DNA from: Bacillus stratosphericus
Lineage (GTDB): Bacteria > Bacillota > Bacilli > Bacillales > Bacillaceae
DNA length: 64,000 nucleotides
Direction: 5' to 3'
Assembly (NCBI RefSeq): GCF_020524495.1
Contig: NZ_JAIVLB010000003.1
Coordinates: 1 to 64,000 of the forward strand
In this document: in pieces, positions 62,189 through 64,000 of the stretch
How positions within the stretch are numbered: position 1 is the first letter of the stretch
Layout of the letters: every line of letters begins with the position of its first letter
Notes under the pieces: generated by a model
Told to the model about the DNA's origin: nothing
The model's database searches: none
The model's input: the letters and a program-made list of their open reading frames with translations, nothing else
Translations under genes and position numbers: made by a program

Positions 62189-62980
62189 ATGAATGCATAT
62201 CAAGCATGTGAGCCAGCACAGATCAGGGAATTGATCCGAAAAAAGGAGATCACAGGACCAACGGCTGCTTATGCTGAAGGATTTGCTCAAGCCAATTTAA
62301 TGATTGTCAAAAAAGAACTTGCCTTCGATTTTCTTTTATTTTGTCAGCGTAATCCGGTTTCATGCCCCTTGCTTGATGTACTGGAGCCAGGTGATCCAGT
62401 GCCAAGACGGTCAGCGCTTCAAGCAGATATTAGAACGGATTTTCCGAAATACCGTATTTACCGAAAAGGGGTCCTTCAAGAAGAGGTGACAGATATCTCC
62501 CCTTATTGGGAGGGTGACATGGTCGCCTTTCTTATCGGATGCAGTTTTACTTTTGAGCATGCGCTCATGCTGAATGATATCCCTGTACGCCATATCGAAG
62601 ACGGTCATAACGTACCGATGTATGAAACGAATATACCCTGTGAACAGGCAGGGGTGTTCCATGGCCCGATGGTTGTCAGCATGAGACCCATTCCGGTGCA
62701 TCAAGTCACAAGAAGTGTTCAGGTGACGTCTAGATTCCCTTCCGTACATGGCGGTCCCATCCATATTGGAGACCCAGCTGTAATTGGGATTGCAGATGTG
62801 GACAAACCAGACTTTGGAGAGCCGTCTGCTATCAAAGAAGGAGAGGTCCTGGTGTTTTGGGCATGCGGTGTGACGCCGCAAGCCATTGTCATGCACACAA
62901 AACCAGACATTGCGATCACCCATGCACCTGGTCATATGTTCATCACAGACCGAAGAGATCAGCAGCTCGGTGTGCTGTAG
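62189..62980 (+). CDS. ycsI: YcsI, DUF1445/D-glutamate cyclase-like hydro-lyase
   Basis: 263 residues from the ATG at 62189 (GGAG about 10 nt upstream). DUF1445: AYAEGFAQANLMIVKKELAF, DFLLFCQRNPVSCPLLDVLE, DIRTDFPKYRIYRKG, VAFLIGCSFTFEHALMLND, CEQAGVFHGPMVVSMRPIP, HGGPIHIGDP, FWACGVTPQ, HAPGHMFITD. A mammalian relative domain is a D-glutamate cyclase/hydrolase that interconverts D-glutamate and 5-oxo-D-proline, which fits this operon; the bacterial role is inference. Confidence 0.9.
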   Translation: MNAYQACEPAQIRELIRKKEITGPTAAYAEGFAQANLMIVKKELAFDFLLFCQRNPVSCPLLDVLEPGDPVPRRSALQADIRTDFPKYRIYRKGVLQEEVTDISPYWEGDMVAFLIGCSFTFEHALMLNDIPVRHIEDGHNVPMYETNIPCEQAGVFHGPMVVSMRPIPVHQVTRSVQVTSRFPSVHGGPIHIGDPAVIGIADVDKPDFGEPSAIKEGEVLVFWACGVTPQAIVMHTKPDIAITHAPGHMFITDRRDQQLGVL

Positions 62981-62998
62981 AAAGAGAGGTGTCCTCAA

Positions 62999-63745
62999 GT
63001 GGCGTTTTCGACGATAAAAGATTTCATCACCTTCCACCCGCTTGGAGATGCAGCGATCGTCATCCAAGCTGGAGACGACATACGTGAAGAGATTCATGAG
63101 GGTGTTCAACAGCTGTTCGCATGTATTGAACAGCATCCATTTGACGGATATGTTGAAGCCGTTCAAGCCTTTACAAATGTGACCGTTTTTTATGAGCCGT
63201 ATACGGTTCATCAATCTGCTCAGCTGGATCAACATAGCATATCTCCATATGAATGGGTCAAAGCCTATATCAAAAGGCTTCTTGAAGACAAATGGCAGGA
63301 AGGGGTTCAGGTTGAGCGCCGCATCGTCGACATTCCTGTATGTTACGGAGGAGCGTTTGGTCCTGATTTAGAAGAAGTCGCCCGCATCAATGGTTTGACA
63401 CCTGAAGAAGTGGTGCGTATCCATACAGCCGGGACGTATCTTGTCTATATGATTGGATTTGCCCCAGGGTTTCCGTTTTTGGGCGGGCTTTCTGACAAGA
63501 TCGCAGCACCCCGCAGGGAAACACCGAGAATGTCCATTCCAAAAGGGTCTGTAGGAATTGCGGGAAAGCAAACAGGCGTTTACCCCATTTCCACACCAGG
63601 AGGCTGGCAGCTTATTGGACAAACCCCATTGCCATTGTTTCAGCCAGATGCTGAGATACCAAGTCTACTGAAAGCAGGGGACGAGGTCAGATTTGTCCAA
63701 ATGTCTGAAAAGGAATTCTTCAGCATGAAGGAGGCAAAACGTTGA
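62999..63745 (+). CDS. pxpB: 5-oxoprolinase subunit B, PxpB (KipI)
   Basis: 248 residues, GTG start with GAGAGGTG 8 nt upstream. Cyclophilin-like KipI family: [100 protein letters not shown]. In B. subtilis KipI also inhibits the sporulation kinase KinA. Its TGA overlaps the TTG of kipA. Confidence 0.93.
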   Translation: MAFSTIKDFITFHPLGDAAIVIQAGDDIREEIHEGVQQLFACIEQHPFDGYVEAVQAFTNVTVFYEPYTVHQSAQLDQHSISPYEWVKAYIKRLLEDKWQEGVQVERRIVDIPVCYGGAFGPDLEEVARINGLTPEEVVRIHTAGTYLVYMIGFAPGFPFLGGLSDKIAAPRRETPRMSIPKGSVGIAGKQTGVYPISTPGGWQLIGQTPLPLFQPDAEIPSLLKAGDEVRFVQMSEKEFFSMKEAKR

Positions 63746-64000
63746 GTATTCAAGTCATCAAGCCAGGGATGTTCACAACCATTCAAGATAATGGGAGAAA
63801 AGGCTACCAGAAGTATGGCGTCCTAACGAGCGGCGGCATGGATCAGCTCTCCCTCAGAATCGCCAATATTTTGACCGGAAATCAAGAAAACGAAGCTGTA
63901 CTGGAAATCACCTTGATGGGGCCAGGTCCTGTGTTTAAGTGTCAGAAAGATCAGTTGATTGCAGTCACTGGCGCTGATGTGGAGATCGATATTGATGGGG
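63742..64000 (+). CDS. pxpC: 5-oxoprolinase subunit C, PxpC (KipA), 5' part
   Basis: TTG start overlapping pxpB by 4 nt, after GAAGGAGG. The first 86 residues read [60 protein letters not shown], the start of the KipA carboxyltransferase-like fold. The gene runs off the window. In B. subtilis KipA counteracts KipI. Confidence 0.92.
   Translation, partial: MSIQVIKPGMFTTIQDNGRKGYQKYGVLTSGGMDQLSLRIANILTGNQENEAVLEITLMGPGPVFKCQKDQLIAVTGADVEIDIDG

Noticed and set aside
60181-62980. Many long open frames opposite the pxp genes
   Set aside because: They follow the codon pattern of the real genes in other frames, lack ribosome binding sites and show no family motifs.

Overview
The window looks like chromosome from the Bacillus pumilus group (B. 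pumilus, B. safensis, B. altitudinis). Ribosome binding sites are strong AGGAGG types, start codons include GTG and TTG, and there are sigA-type promoters and T-tailed hairpins. The acetyl-xylan-esterase remnant near the left end closely matches the B. pumilus enzyme as I remember it. Most of the window follows the B. subtilis gene order from memory: cah, ycgL, putB, putC, putR; yckB, yckD, comJ/comI (nin/nucA), tlpC; sfp, tcyCBA; yclF, yclG, yclM (thrD); gabR/gabT/gabD; ycnJ, ycnI; mtlA, mtlF, mtlD; ycsE, ycsF, ycsG, ycsI, kipI, kipA. No tRNA, rRNA or CRISPR array was seen.

Layout. 1-9 kb is a decay zone: an IS3-family end, remnants of an acetyl-xylan esterase, a YcgL nucleotidyltransferase, an ArsB-like permease, a YckB-like binding protein and an AAC(3)-like acetyltransferase, around an intact proline-catabolic putB-putC-putR set that has no putP. 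8.7-10.1 kb holds the competence nuclease comI and its inhibitor comJ, with a chemoreceptor fragment between them and a ComK box upstream. 10.3-18.2 kb is one operon for a HyuA/HyuB hydantoinase/oxoprolinase and a polyamine-type ABC importer. 18.3-22.0 kb is an AT-rich five-gene minus-strand cluster that I read as a circular bacteriocin locus: a precursor peptide, a large membrane protein, an ABC ATPase, a SpoIIM/DUF95-like protein and a further membrane protein. 22.2-30.3 kb holds sfp, the cystine importer tcyABC, a LysP-like permease, dtpT and a broken yclG. 30.5-37.2 kb is a full yxeKLMNOPQ operon for S-(2-succino)cysteine use. 37.2-42.1 kb has SUKH and STAS remnants, aspartokinase ThrD and a TetR/MFS efflux pair. 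42.1-47.7 kb is the GABA locus, with a permease gene between gabT and gabD. 48.4-50.6 kb is the copper pair ycnJ-ycnI. 51.1-54.2 kb is the mannitol PTS operon, in which both mtlA and mtlD are frameshifted. 54.3-59 kb is accessory: a chemoreceptor, an M29 aminopeptidase with altered active-site residues, an integrase tail and a broken Excalibur-domain gene. 59-64 kb is ycsE and the 5-oxoprolinase (pxp/kip) operon behind a TnrA box; the window ends inside kipA.

Metabolic theme: most intact operons take up or break down nitrogen and sulfur compounds (proline, GABA, 5-oxoproline, hydantoin-like lactams, cystine, S-succinocysteine, peptides). The most novel item is the bacteriocin cluster next to sfp. 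All family assignments come from reading motifs and from memory; no database was searched.
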